NCBI RefSeq assembly: GCF_900107205.1
Contig: NZ_FNPC01000008.1
Location: 1-64,000, forward strand
DNA length: 64,000 bases
DNA from: Halopenitus persicus
Lineage (GTDB): Archaea; Halobacteriota; Halobacteria; Halobacteriales; Haloferacaceae
Direction: 5' to 3'
Under the pieces are notes generated by a model, which was not told the DNA's origin, made no database searches, and saw only the letters and a program-made list of their open reading frames with translations. Position 1 is the stretch's first letter; each line of letters begins with the position of its first letter. The position numbers were made by a program, and so were the translations under genes. Below, piece after piece: positions 34,635 through 43,235 of the stretch.

Positions 34635-35594
34635 ATGTCGACCCCACCGACGGTGCTCGTGATGCACGAGGCGCCGCACGACCGGTCCGTCGAGGAGCTG
34701 TGGACGGCGATCGAGTCACACGACGAGAGGATAGATCTGCGGCGGGCGCGCAGCTACGCCGAGACGGAACGGCAGATCCCGGAGGCGGAGATCGTGGTCA
34801 CGCGGGCGCTCGACGACGACCTCCTGGAGGCGGCGACCGAGCTGGAGTGGGTGCAGGCGCTCAACGCGGGCGTCGACCACTACAACCTCGACCGAATGCG
34901 CGACCGGGACATCATCCTGACCAACGCCTCGGGGGTGCACACGATCCCGGCCGCCGAGCAGGTCCTCGGAACGATGCTCCTGTTCGAGCGGAACCTCCTG
35001 GAGGGGATCCGCCGCCACCAGCGGCGTGAGTGGCGCCACTTCAGCGGCGGCGAGCTCCACGGCTCGACCGTCGGGGTGATCGGCGTCGGGGAGATCGGCG
35101 GCGGGATCGCCGACCGGGCCTCGGCGTTCGGGATGGAGACCCTGGGACTGCGCCGCAACCCGGAGCGGGGACACGACTCGGTCGACGAGATGTTCGGCCC
35201 GGACGAGCTCGACGCGCTGCTCGCACGGTCGAAGTACGTGGTCCTCAGCTGCCCGCTGACCGAGGACACGCGTGGACTCCTGGACGCGAGGGCGTTCGAG
35301 TCGATGCGCTCGGACGCGGTCGTGGTCAACGTCGCGCGCGGCGAGGTGGTCGACGAGGACGCGCTGGTGACCGCGCTGCGCGGCGGCGAGATCGGCGGCG
35401 CCGCGCTCGACGTCCAGGCGACCGAGCCGCTGCCGGAGGACTCGCCGCTGTGGACGCTCTCGAACGTGCTGGTCACGCCACACATGGCCGGTTCCTCGCC
35501 GAAGTACCTCGACCGATGTGCCGACATCTTCCTGTCGAACTACGAGCGCTACCGGCACGGCGAGTACGACGCGTTCGAGAACAGGGTGTTGTAG
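34635..35594 (+). CDS. D-2-hydroxyacid dehydrogenase
   Basis: A 319-aa NAD(P)-dependent dehydrogenase. The Rossmann motif is GVIGVGEIGGGIADRA at about residues 145-160. The catalytic Arg is in VNVARGEVVDEDAL, and the catalytic-His region reads VTPHMAGSSPKY. It reduces a 2-keto acid or oxidises a D-2-hydroxyacid such as glycerate or a sugar acid. The start at 34635 (MSTPPTVLVMHEAP) is preferred over the in-frame GTG/TTG upstream. It is co-directional with the TPP enzyme, 121 bases apart. Confidence 0.9.
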   Translation: MSTPPTVLVMHEAPHDRSVEELWTAIESHDERIDLRRARSYAETERQIPEAEIVVTRALDDDLLEAATELEWVQALNAGVDHYNLDRMRDRDIILTNASGVHTIPAAEQVLGTMLLFERNLLEGIRRHQRREWRHFSGGELHGSTVGVIGVGEIGGGIADRASAFGMETLGLRRNPERGHDSVDEMFGPDELDALLARSKYVVLSCPLTEDTRGLLDARAFESMRSDAVVVNVARGEVVDEDALVTALRGGEIGGAALDVQATEPLPEDSPLWTLSNVLVTPHMAGSSPKYLDRCADIFLSNYERYRHGEYDAFENRVL

Positions 35595-35692
35595 GCGTCG
35601 AGAACGGGCGCGCTTACGCAAGAGATCGACTCCGACGCGCCCTAGCGGGCGTTCGTACAGTCCGTAAACTGCGATTCGGCGTCTCGTCCCGA

Positions 35693-36904
35693 CTATCGAT
35701 CCGACGGGTAGACCAGCGAGTCGCCCGTGTCGTCATCGAACAGGTGACACTTCTGCAGGTCGAACTGGAGGCTGATCCGGTCGCCGCGCTGGAGGTTCGT
35801 GTTCGGTTCGACGATGGCCTGGTACTCGACGCCGTCGTTCTCGAGGGTGAGGAAGAAGTCCGACCCCATCTCCTCGACGACCACGACCTCGGCGGTGGCG
35901 TGGTCCTCGGCGGTCGCGTCCTCGTCGAGCCCCTCGACGCTGATGTCCTCGGGGCGGATGCCGAACTCGGCCGCGAAGGTGCCGCCGCGGCCGATCCGGT
36001 CGTGCATCCACTCGGGGTACGGGAGCGTGAACGCGTCGGTCCGGATCTCGCCCGCGTCGACGTCCACCTCCGCATCGAAGAAGTTCATCTGCGGGCTGCC
36101 GATGAAGCCGCCGACGAAGGAGTTCACCGGCTGGTCGTACACCTGCTGTGGCGGCGCGACCTGCTGAACCTCGCCCTCGTCCATCACGACGATGCGGTCG
36201 CCGAGGGTCATCGCCTCGGCCTGGTCGTGGGTGACGTAGATGGACGTCTTGCCGATCTGGTTGTGGAGCCTGTTCAGCTCGGTCCGCATATGGACGCGCA
36301 GCTTGGCGTCCAGGTTCGAGAGCGGCTCGTCGAACAGGAAGACGCGCGGCTCGCGAACGATCGCGCGCCCGAGCGCGACGCGCTGCTGTTGGCCGCCCGA
36401 GAGGTCCTTCGGCTGCCGGTCGAGGAGCTCGGTGATCTCAAGCAGCTCCGCGCTCTCGCGAACCCGGCGGTCGCGCTCGTCCTTCGGCATCCCGCGGACC
36501 TTCAGCGGGTACTCCATGTTCTCCGAGACGCTCATGTGCGGATAGAGCGCGTACGTCTGGAACACCATCGCGACGTCCCGCTCGCGGGGGGCCTGTCCCT
36601 CGACGTTCTCGCCGTCGATGACGATCTGGCCCTCGGTTATCTCCTCGAGGCCGGCGATCGAGCGGAGCGTGGTCGTCTTGCCACAGCCGCTCGGGCCGAC
36701 GAACACGAGGAACTCGCCGTCGGCGATGTCGATGTTCATGTCGTCGACCGCGACGACCGAATCGTCGCCGTCGTCGTACACCTTGGTCAGGCCGTCGATC
36801 TCCAGGTACGCGTCGTCCGTGGCGTCGGGTGCTGTCGTGGTCATGTGTTGGGTGTCATCGGTCGTCGTGTCCTCGTCGGCGGGTGGGGCTTGTTGCTTGC
36901 TCAT
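35693..36904 (-). CDS. Sugar ABC transporter ATP-binding protein (CUT1, MalK/UgpC-like)
   Basis: A 403-aa ATPase. Walker A is GPSGCGKTT, the signature is LSGGQQQRVALGRAI, Walker B is VFLFDEPLSNLD and the switch His is in YVTHDQAEAM. A C-terminal TOBE/OB region (from about residue 270) marks the MalK type. The first 25-30 residues are a low-complexity acidic extension; an internal ATG at about 36844 is possible. It is last in a four-gene minus-strand transporter operon and energises uptake of the predicted sugar or sugar acid. Confidence 0.93.
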   Translation of the reverse strand: MSKQQAPPADEDTTTDDTQHMTTTAPDATDDAYLEIDGLTKVYDDGDDSVVAVDDMNIDIADGEFLVFVGPSGCGKTTTLRSIAGLEEITEGQIVIDGENVEGQAPRERDVAMVFQTYALYPHMSVSENMEYPLKVRGMPKDERDRRVRESAELLEITELLDRQPKDLSGGQQQRVALGRAIVREPRVFLFDEPLSNLDAKLRVHMRTELNRLHNQIGKTSIYVTHDQAEAMTLGDRIVVMDEGEVQQVAPPQQVYDQPVNSFVGGFIGSPQMNFFDAEVDVDAGEIRTDAFTLPYPEWMHDRIGRGGTFAAEFGIRPEDISVEGLDEDATAEDHATAEVVVVEEMGSDFFLTLENDGVEYQAIVEPNTNLQRGDRISLQFDLQKCHLFDDDTGDSLVYPSDR

Positions 36905-36977
36905 TGGTGGATCGTGTCGGTGAATCTGTGACTTCGTTTGGTATCAGTACACATAATGGTTCGGGCTTTCGCTCGAG

Positions 36978-37880
36978 CTATCCCTTCACGGCGCCGGCGG
37001 TGAGGCCGCTGACGATGTATCGCTGGAAGAGGACGACGAACAGCAGCGCGGGCAGCATCGCGATGAAGCCGCCGGCCGCCAGGTAGTTCCACAGCACGAC
37101 GACGTCCTCGATCATCATCATCGCGCCGACGGGGATCGTCTTCGCGCTGGTGGTGAACGTCAACGCGAACGCGAAGAGGAACTCCCGCCAGGAGAACAGG
37201 AACGTCAGGATCGCGACCGCGGCGACGCCGGGCTTCGCCAGCGGCAGGATGACGTCCTTGAACGTCTGGAACCGGGTGGCGCCGTCGATGTAGGACGCCT
37301 CGTCCAGGTCGGCCGGGATCGAGATGAAGTAGTTCCGCATCAGCCAGATCGCCAGCGGGAGGTTCATGTAGGTGTAAACCACCACGAGCGCGATCCGGGT
37401 GTCGATCAGGTTCAGCTGACCGAAGAGCCGGTAGAACGGCACGAGCATCCCGATCGGCGGGAGAAGTCGCGCTCCGAGAATGCCGATGAAGACGTAGTCG
37501 TCGTAGGGAAACCGGAACCGCGAGAACCCGTAGCCGGCCAGGGTCCCGAAGGTGACGACGATCGCCGTCGTCACGAGGGCGACGATGAGGCTGTTGAACG
37601 TGAACATGTCGAAGGACCGCTGGGTCAACAGATGCACGTAGTTCAGCCAGATCGGGTCGACCAGTTCCGACGCGTCGGGAACGAGGGACGGCGGGAACGC
37701 GTGGATCCCGTCCAGAGTCTTGAGGCTGGAGATGAACGTCCAGTAGATCGGGAAGGTAAAGTACAGCACCATCGTCGAGAGGATGGCGACGACGGTGTAC
37801 TTGCTCGTCAGGAACTCCCCGATCGATTGATTGATCCGGTACCAGCGATCCGTGTCGATGAGTTTGTCTGAGGTAGCCAT
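36978..37880 (-). CDS. Sugar ABC transporter permease (MalG-like)
   Basis: A 300-aa inner-membrane permease with six segments. The coupling loop (EAA motif) is EASYIDGATRFQTFKDVILP followed by LAKPGVAAV. It begins just five bases after the stop of the partner permease. Length and C-terminus (FQRYIVSGLTAGAVKG) are typical of the second CUT1 permease. Confidence 0.94.
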   Translation of the reverse strand: MATSDKLIDTDRWYRINQSIGEFLTSKYTVVAILSTMVLYFTFPIYWTFISSLKTLDGIHAFPPSLVPDASELVDPIWLNYVHLLTQRSFDMFTFNSLIVALVTTAIVVTFGTLAGYGFSRFRFPYDDYVFIGILGARLLPPIGMLVPFYRLFGQLNLIDTRIALVVVYTYMNLPLAIWLMRNYFISIPADLDEASYIDGATRFQTFKDVILPLAKPGVAAVAILTFLFSWREFLFAFALTFTTSAKTIPVGAMMMIEDVVVLWNYLAAGGFIAMLPALLFVVLFQRYIVSGLTAGAVKG

Positions 37881-37884
37881 TGTC

Positions 37885-38853
37885 TTATGCGGTATCGAGT
37901 GCGTCTTCCTGGACCTGGAGCACGTAGAACGTGATGAACACCATCGTCATGGCGATCATCAACACCGAGAGTGCGGCGGCGTAGCCGACGTCACCCTGGT
38001 TGATCCCGGCCTGGTAGATGTACGTCGCCAGGACGCGCGTGGAGTTCGCCGGGCCGCCGCCGGTCAACGCGAAGACGACCGAGAACGTCCGGAACGCGAA
38101 CATACACATAATGACCAGCGCGATCGCGGCCTGCGGCTTGAGGTGCGGGATGGTGATGTCGCGGAACTTCTGGAAGAAGTTCGCGCCGTCGACCCGTGCC
38201 GCCTCGTAGAGGTCCTCCGGGATCGTCTGGAGCCCGGCCAACAGCAGGATCGTCGCGAACGGGGCGCGCGCCCACGCGTCGACGACGACGACGGAGAGGA
38301 ACGCCAGCGTCGGGTCAGTCACGAAGCCGATCTGTTCGGTGACGATCCCGAGCTGGACGAGCAACGCGTTGACGATGCCGTAATCGGAGTGGAGCATGAA
38401 CCGCCAGATGAGGCCGGTCACGACCAGCGGCACCGCCCACGCCAGAAGGATGAGGACGGTGAACGTGCTCCGGATGCGCTTGGAGGCGACCTGGTTGATC
38501 GCCAGCGCCGCGGTGAGTCCCAAGACGAACGCCAGGGAAACGGACCCGATCACGTACATCACCGAGTGGCGCAACGAGAGGTAGAACATCGGATCCTGGA
38601 AGATCGCGATGTAGTTTTCGAGACCGACGAAGACGTCGGGCCCCCACGTGCGGGCCTCGTGGACGCTCGACCACAGCAGGTAGCTTGACGGGAGCAACAC
38701 CAGCGTGCCCAACACCAGAAGCGGCGGCGTGAGCACGAAGAACATGAAGTGATCGTTGATGAACTCTCTGATCGGACCGATCTCGCCGTCCTCCCGACTG
38801 GAGGAGCGGCCGAAACCGGCGCGGACGGAGTCTAGCAGGTTTTCTGAAGCCAT
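37885..38853 (-). CDS. Sugar ABC transporter permease (MalF-like)
   Basis: A 322-aa permease with six membrane segments after a short cytoplasmic N-terminus. The EAA loop is YEAARVDGANFFQKFRDITI followed by PHLKPQ. It pairs with the 36978 product. A gap of 175 bases separates it from the upstream binding-protein gene, containing AT-rich sequence (ATAAACAACTAAATG on the minus strand) that might act as a secondary promoter or processing site, which is common after binding-protein genes. Confidence 0.94.
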   Translation of the reverse strand: MASENLLDSVRAGFGRSSSREDGEIGPIREFINDHFMFFVLTPPLLVLGTLVLLPSSYLLWSSVHEARTWGPDVFVGLENYIAIFQDPMFYLSLRHSVMYVIGSVSLAFVLGLTAALAINQVASKRIRSTFTVLILLAWAVPLVVTGLIWRFMLHSDYGIVNALLVQLGIVTEQIGFVTDPTLAFLSVVVVDAWARAPFATILLLAGLQTIPEDLYEAARVDGANFFQKFRDITIPHLKPQAAIALVIMCMFAFRTFSVVFALTGGGPANSTRVLATYIYQAGINQGDVGYAAALSVLMIAMTMVFITFYVLQVQEDALDTA

Positions 38854-39028
38854 ACGAGTGTGTCAATCATTGGTTTGCATTTAGTTGTTTATGATCGATG
38901 GCTGCCGAGTCGCTCGCGACGCGAACGACGGCAGAATCGTGTTCCGACGGGCGCAGGCGGTCCGGCGGCCCGACGGAACGGTCGGACGTGGCGGTGCAAC
39001 GAGACTGGTGATCACGATGCCGGCCGTT

Positions 39029-40540
39029 CTACTGTCCCATGATCTCGTCGATGTCCGATTGCGCCGAGTCGAGCGCCTCCTGAGCGGACAGCTGCCCGAG
39101 CCACGCCTCCTGGAGGTGCGTCACGAGGACGTCGAACGTCTCGATCTGGTTGGGCCACAGCTCGACGCGCGCGGTCTCGCCGATCTCGCGGGCCGTTTCC
39201 TTGAAGTTCGCGTCGGCCAGCAGTTCGTGGTCCCACGCGGCCGTGTTCGACGGGTAGTTCCCCTCCTGGTCGTACTCCTGGGCGCTCGCGATCGCGCTGC
39301 GACCGCCGTCCATGTATATCATTCCGGCGCGCTTCTTTGCCGGCGGCGCGAACCGGTTGATGGCGAGGAAGTCGGTGTTCATATAGCTCACGTGCTCGCC
39401 GTTCTCCCCGCGCGGCAGGAGCGCGGCGTCGTACTGGTCGGTATCCTCGCCCCACTCCTCGAGCGCCAGCGCCATAATGCCGAGTCCGCCGCCGAACCCG
39501 GCGAGGTTGCCGCCGAGGAAGAGGTCGGCGGGACCACCCTCGCCGTACTGCATCACGTCGGGCAGGAGGCCGTCGGCGATCATCTGGCTCTGCCACTCGA
39601 GGGTGGCGACGCCGGCGTCGGTGTTGAACTTGACCGACCCGTCGTCCTGAACCACGCTGCCGCCGCGTGACCACATCTGTCGGAGCCAGGGGTAAATGGG
39701 GTACCGGTTGCCGCTGCCGTACCAGACCCAGCCGTGGTAGTCGCCGCTTGCGGAGGTCGCCTCCTCACACACCTCGCGGACGTCGGCCCACGTCGCGCCG
39801 TCGTAGAAGTCGGCGGGGAAGCCGAGCTCCTCGAGCACCGTGGGGTTGTAGTTGAGTCCGTGGGCCTCGGAGATGGCGGTGCTCATATACGTGTGGTCGC
39901 CGTCCAGCGACCGGTCGACGTCCGTCGTCATCGCGCTCTGGAAGTACGGCGGGAACGTTTCGTACGCCTCCTCCGGCCAAAGCTCGTCGACGGGTTCGAG
40001 CCACCCCTCGGTGAGGAAGTCCATAAAGAACTCCTGGGAGATCTGCATCAGCGCCGGACTCTCCGACTGCGAGGAGAGCAGGGTGCGCATCTGCGAGACG
40101 GCGTCGGACGACGGCACCGTGACCGGCGTCGAGGTGATCCCCGTCTTCTCCTGGAAGAGGTCCTCGTACCAGCCGGTCGCGGGGTCGTTCTCCATCCCGC
40201 CCAGGTTCATCCGCTCGATCTCGCTTGCGACCTCGCCGTCGTCGTACTCCGGCGGGACCCAGTCCTCGCCGTTAATGCGGTCGAGCACCGGGTCGGGCGC
40301 GTTGACGTCGAGGCTCCAGTCGCCGAGCGTTCCCGACGGGCCGCTCGCTCCGCCGCCGTTTCCGTTCCCGCCGCCGTTCCCATTGCCGCCACCGTTCCCG
40401 TTGCCGCCGCCGTTTCCGTTCCCGCCGCCGTTCCCGTTGCCGCCGCCGTTTCCGCCGAGGCAGCCGGACAGCGTGACTGCGCCGCCAGCGGTCGCGATCT
40501 TGATGACGTTACGCCGTGTTAGTCTGCGATCTGATGGCAT
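39029..40540 (-). CDS. Sugar ABC transporter substrate-binding lipoprotein (CUT1)
   Basis: A 503-aa extracellular binding protein, first gene of the transporter operon. It has a Tat motif (RLTRRNVIKIATAGG) and lipobox (LSGC), then a Gly/Asn linker nearly identical in style to that of the livK product. The mature domain shows family 1 solute-binding features (TSTPVTVPSSDAVSQMRTLL; NYNPTVLEELGFPADF). The start at 40540 is supported by a TATA element 24-34 bases upstream. Its divergent neighbour is the aldehyde dehydrogenase, suggesting coordinated expression of uptake and catabolism. Confidence 0.93.
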   Translation of the reverse strand: MPSDRRLTRRNVIKIATAGGAVTLSGCLGGNGGGNGNGGGNGNGGGNGNGGGNGNGGGNGNGGGASGPSGTLGDWSLDVNAPDPVLDRINGEDWVPPEYDDGEVASEIERMNLGGMENDPATGWYEDLFQEKTGITSTPVTVPSSDAVSQMRTLLSSQSESPALMQISQEFFMDFLTEGWLEPVDELWPEEAYETFPPYFQSAMTTDVDRSLDGDHTYMSTAISEAHGLNYNPTVLEELGFPADFYDGATWADVREVCEEATSASGDYHGWVWYGSGNRYPIYPWLRQMWSRGGSVVQDDGSVKFNTDAGVATLEWQSQMIADGLLPDVMQYGEGGPADLFLGGNLAGFGGGLGIMALALEEWGEDTDQYDAALLPRGENGEHVSYMNTDFLAINRFAPPAKKRAGMIYMDGGRSAIASAQEYDQEGNYPSNTAAWDHELLADANFKETAREIGETARVELWPNQIETFDVLVTHLQEAWLGQLSAQEALDSAQSDIDEIMGQ

Positions 40541-40563
40541 ACACCCAGGCAATCATATTCCTA

Positions 40564-40574
40564 CATTATTAAAC
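40564..40574 (-). promoter_or_regulatory. TATA element of the sugar ABC operon
   Basis: On the minus strand this reads GTTTAATAATG, 24-34 bases before the ATG at 40540, so the message is probably leaderless. It shares a 146-base divergent control region with the aldehyde dehydrogenase promoter. Confidence 0.65.
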
Positions 40575-40650
40575 TTTCTATACACCAGTCGTTATTGACA
40601 CTTCCACCCGGCCGATCGAGGACGGGAATGGGCGGCGATATCGCAACCGA

Positions 40651-40662
40651 AATTTACCTATA
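40651..40662 (+). promoter_or_regulatory. TATA element of the aldehyde dehydrogenase gene
   Basis: AATTTACCTATA lies 25-36 bases before the ATG at 40687. It is the only AT-rich stretch in this half of the divergent region. Confidence 0.55.
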
Positions 40663-40686
40663 CGAGGCCGCGGATCGTCTCCACGG

Positions 40687-42138
40687 ATGCCACCGACCTA
40701 CGAGAACTACGTTGACGGAGCGTGGACCGGTTCAAGCACGGGCGAGACGTTCGCGGTCCGGAATCCCGCCGATACCGACGAGGTAGTCGCGCGGTTCCAG
40801 GCCTCGGGACGCGCGGACCTCGACGCGGCAGTCGAGGCTGCCGTGGACGCGCAAGCGGAGTGGGCGAACACGCCCGGTCCGGAGCGGGGGGCCGTGCTGA
40901 AACGTGCCGGCGAGGTGCTCGAGCGCCGCCGGGACGAGGCCACCGAGACCCTCGTCCGCGAGGAGGGGAAGACACGCAGCGAGGCCGGCGGCGAGGTCGG
41001 GCGCGCGATCGACATCTTCCACTACTACGCCGAGAAGGCCCGCGAACTCGGCGGGATCGAGAAGGCGGCCAGCGGGCCGAACACGGACCTGTCCACGAAG
41101 CGGGAGCCGCTTGGGACGGTCGGGCTCATCACGCCCTGGAACTACCCGATCGCGATCCCGGCCTGGAAGCTCGCGCCCGCGCTGGCGACCGGGAACACGG
41201 TCGTCCACAAGCCGGCGTCGGCGGCGCCGAACGTCTCGCGGATCATCTACGAGTGTCTCGCGGAGGCCGGCCTCCCCGACGGCGTCGCGAACATGGTCAC
41301 CGGATCCGGCAGCGAGATCGGCGCCCCGCTGGCCGACCACGAGGCGGTCGACGCGGTCTCGTTCACCGGGAGCACGGCGGTCGGAACCGCGGTGGCGCAG
41401 TCGGCGGCGGACGACCTGAAGCGCGTCCAGTGTGAGATGGGCGGCAAGAATCCCACCGTCGTGATGCCCAGCGCGGACGTCGACGAGGCCACCGAGATCG
41501 TCGGCGTCGGCGCCTTCGGCACCACGGGCCAGTCCTGTACCGCATGCTCGCGGGCGATCGTTCACGAGGACGTCTACGACGAGTTCCTCGAGTCGATCGT
41601 CGCGTACGCGGAGGACCTCACGGTCGCGGACGGGTTCGAGGATCCGGACATGGGCCCGCACGTCTCCGAGAGCGAGCTCGAGTCGACGCTTGAGTACGTC
41701 GCGGTGGGGAAGGAGGACGGCGCGACCCTCGAGACGGGCGGCAGCGAGCTCACCGGCGAGGGATACGACGACGGCCACTTCGTCGAGCCGACCGTCTTCT
41801 CCGGGGTGACCTCGGACATGCGGATCGCCCAGGAGGAGATCTTCGGCCCGGTCCTCTCCGTGATGAAGGTCAGCAGCTTCGAGGAGGCGGTCGCGGTCGC
41901 CAACGACGTCGACTACGGCCTCTCCGCGAGCGTCGTGACGCAGGACCTCTCGGAGGCCCACGAGTTCGTCGACGCCGTCGAAGCCGGCGTCGTCAAGGTG
42001 AACGAGAAGACGACCGGGGTCGAGCTCCACGTCCCGTTCGGGGGGTACAAGGACTCCTCGACGAACACCTACCGCGAGCAGGGCGACGCGGGGATCGACT
42101 TCTTCACCGCGACGAAGACCGTCTACCTGAACTACTGA
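40687..42138 (+). CDS. Aldehyde dehydrogenase, 2-oxoglutarate-semialdehyde dehydrogenase-like
   Basis: A 483-aa NAD(P)-dependent aldehyde dehydrogenase. The catalytic Cys is C284 in GQSCTACSR, the general-base Glu is in CEMGGKNPTVV, and the cofactor site contains FTGSTAVGTAV. The N-terminus (YENYVDGAWTGSSTGETFAV) and the ending (FGGYKDSSTNTYREQGDAGI) resemble XacF of haloarchaeal pentose oxidation, which makes 2-oxoglutarate from its semialdehyde. The downstream neighbour is a DHDPS-type lyase, the pairing expected for the last two steps of a Weimberg- or glucarate-type route. Confidence 0.88.
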   Translation: MPPTYENYVDGAWTGSSTGETFAVRNPADTDEVVARFQASGRADLDAAVEAAVDAQAEWANTPGPERGAVLKRAGEVLERRRDEATETLVREEGKTRSEAGGEVGRAIDIFHYYAEKARELGGIEKAASGPNTDLSTKREPLGTVGLITPWNYPIAIPAWKLAPALATGNTVVHKPASAAPNVSRIIYECLAEAGLPDGVANMVTGSGSEIGAPLADHEAVDAVSFTGSTAVGTAVAQSAADDLKRVQCEMGGKNPTVVMPSADVDEATEIVGVGAFGTTGQSCTACSRAIVHEDVYDEFLESIVAYAEDLTVADGFEDPDMGPHVSESELESTLEYVAVGKEDGATLETGGSELTGEGYDDGHFVEPTVFSGVTSDMRIAQEEIFGPVLSVMKVSSFEEAVAVANDVDYGLSASVVTQDLSEAHEFVDAVEAGVVKVNEKTTGVELHVPFGGYKDSSTNTYREQGDAGIDFFTATKTVYLNY

Positions 42139-42157
42139 CGTCGCGGCGGGACAATAG

Positions 42158-42165
42158 TTTTATAT
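42158..42165 (+). promoter_or_regulatory. TATA box of the second DHDPS-family gene
   Basis: TTTTATAT lies 24-31 bases before the ATG at 42189. It gives the gene its own leaderless promoter despite being only 50 bases after the aldehyde dehydrogenase stop. Confidence 0.65.
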
Positions 42166-42188
42166 CAGTCGGTCCTCGAACCGATGCT

Positions 42189-43154
42189 ATGGGATCAGCA
42201 GCCGAGCAGGTGCAGGACCGCCTCCGCGGGGTGGCGGTCGGGCTCCTGACGCCGTTCGACGAGACGAATCAGATCGTACACGACGGGATCCGCGAGAACG
42301 CGACGCGAATATACGACGCCGGGATCCGGACGTTCCTGGCGGCGGCCAACATCAGCGAGTACCACTCCCTCTCGCGGGACGAGCGGGTCGCCGTCGTCGA
42401 GACCGCCGTCGACGCGCTGCCCGACGACGCCTGCGTGCTGGCGGGGGTCGGCGGGAGCACGTCGAACGCCCGGGATCTGATCCGCGCGTACGACGACGTC
42501 GGCGCCGACGCGATGATGATCATGCCGCCGGACCACACGTATCTCCACGAACGCGGCCTGCTGGAGTATTACGAGAAGCTGGACGAGACCAGCGACCGAC
42601 CGCTCGTGCCGTACGTTCGCGGGTTCGACCCGTCGGTGGAGTACCTCCGGGATCTCACGCGGATCGACGGCGTGGCCGGGATCAAGTACGCGCTGCCGGA
42701 CCCGATCAAGCTGGGCGCGGGCGTGGCCGCGGGCGCGGACGACGTCGTTTGGGTCGACGGGCTGGCCGAGCCGTACGCCGTCTCGTTCTGGGCGGAAGGC
42801 GCCGAGGGCTTCTCGGCGGGCGTCAGCAACTTCCGGCCGGAGGTCGGGCTCGAGCTCTTCGAGGCCCTCTCGGCCGGCGACTGGGAGCGTGCCCGCGCAC
42901 TCCGGAACGCCTGTCTCCCGTATCAGGACTTCCGTGACGAGACGGGGGAGGACAACCAGATCGACGGCGCGATCAGCATCGCGGCGGTCAAGAAGGGGCT
43001 GGACCTGGCCGGATTGCACGGCGGCTCGGTCCGGGAACCGATCCGCCCGCTCACGGCGGCGGACGAGCGACGGGCCGAGGAGCTCTACGAGCAGCTCGAC
43101 CGCGACATCGACCGGCTTCTCGAACGCGAACCGCCGGCAGCGAGCGAGCAGTAA
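42189..43154 (+). CDS. DHDPS/NAL-superfamily lyase (paralog 2) with altered substrate motif
   Basis: A 321-aa Schiff-base lyase related to the product of 26189. The Schiff-base Lys is K166 in GIKYALPD and the Tyr is Y142 in PYVRG. The family motif G-x-T/N-T-G-E that binds the substrate carboxylate is replaced by AANISEYHSL (residues about 52-61), keeping the Glu but losing the Thr-Gly. The rest of the fold is intact and the gene is expressed from a clear promoter, so altered specificity is more likely than decay. Its adjacency to a semialdehyde dehydrogenase suggests a 2-keto-3-deoxy-acid dehydratase. Confidence 0.85.
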   Translation: MGSAAEQVQDRLRGVAVGLLTPFDETNQIVHDGIRENATRIYDAGIRTFLAAANISEYHSLSRDERVAVVETAVDALPDDACVLAGVGGSTSNARDLIRAYDDVGADAMMIMPPDHTYLHERGLLEYYEKLDETSDRPLVPYVRGFDPSVEYLRDLTRIDGVAGIKYALPDPIKLGAGVAAGADDVVWVDGLAEPYAVSFWAEGAEGFSAGVSNFRPEVGLELFEALSAGDWERARALRNACLPYQDFRDETGEDNQIDGAISIAAVKKGLDLAGLHGGSVREPIRPLTAADERRAEELYEQLDRDIDRLLEREPPAASEQ

Positions 43155-43235
43155 ACGACCACGACGGAACGGCAACCGGGACGCGGAGACGGGGATGCGG
43201 CACGAACCGCGACCGAAACCACGGACGGGAAGCGC

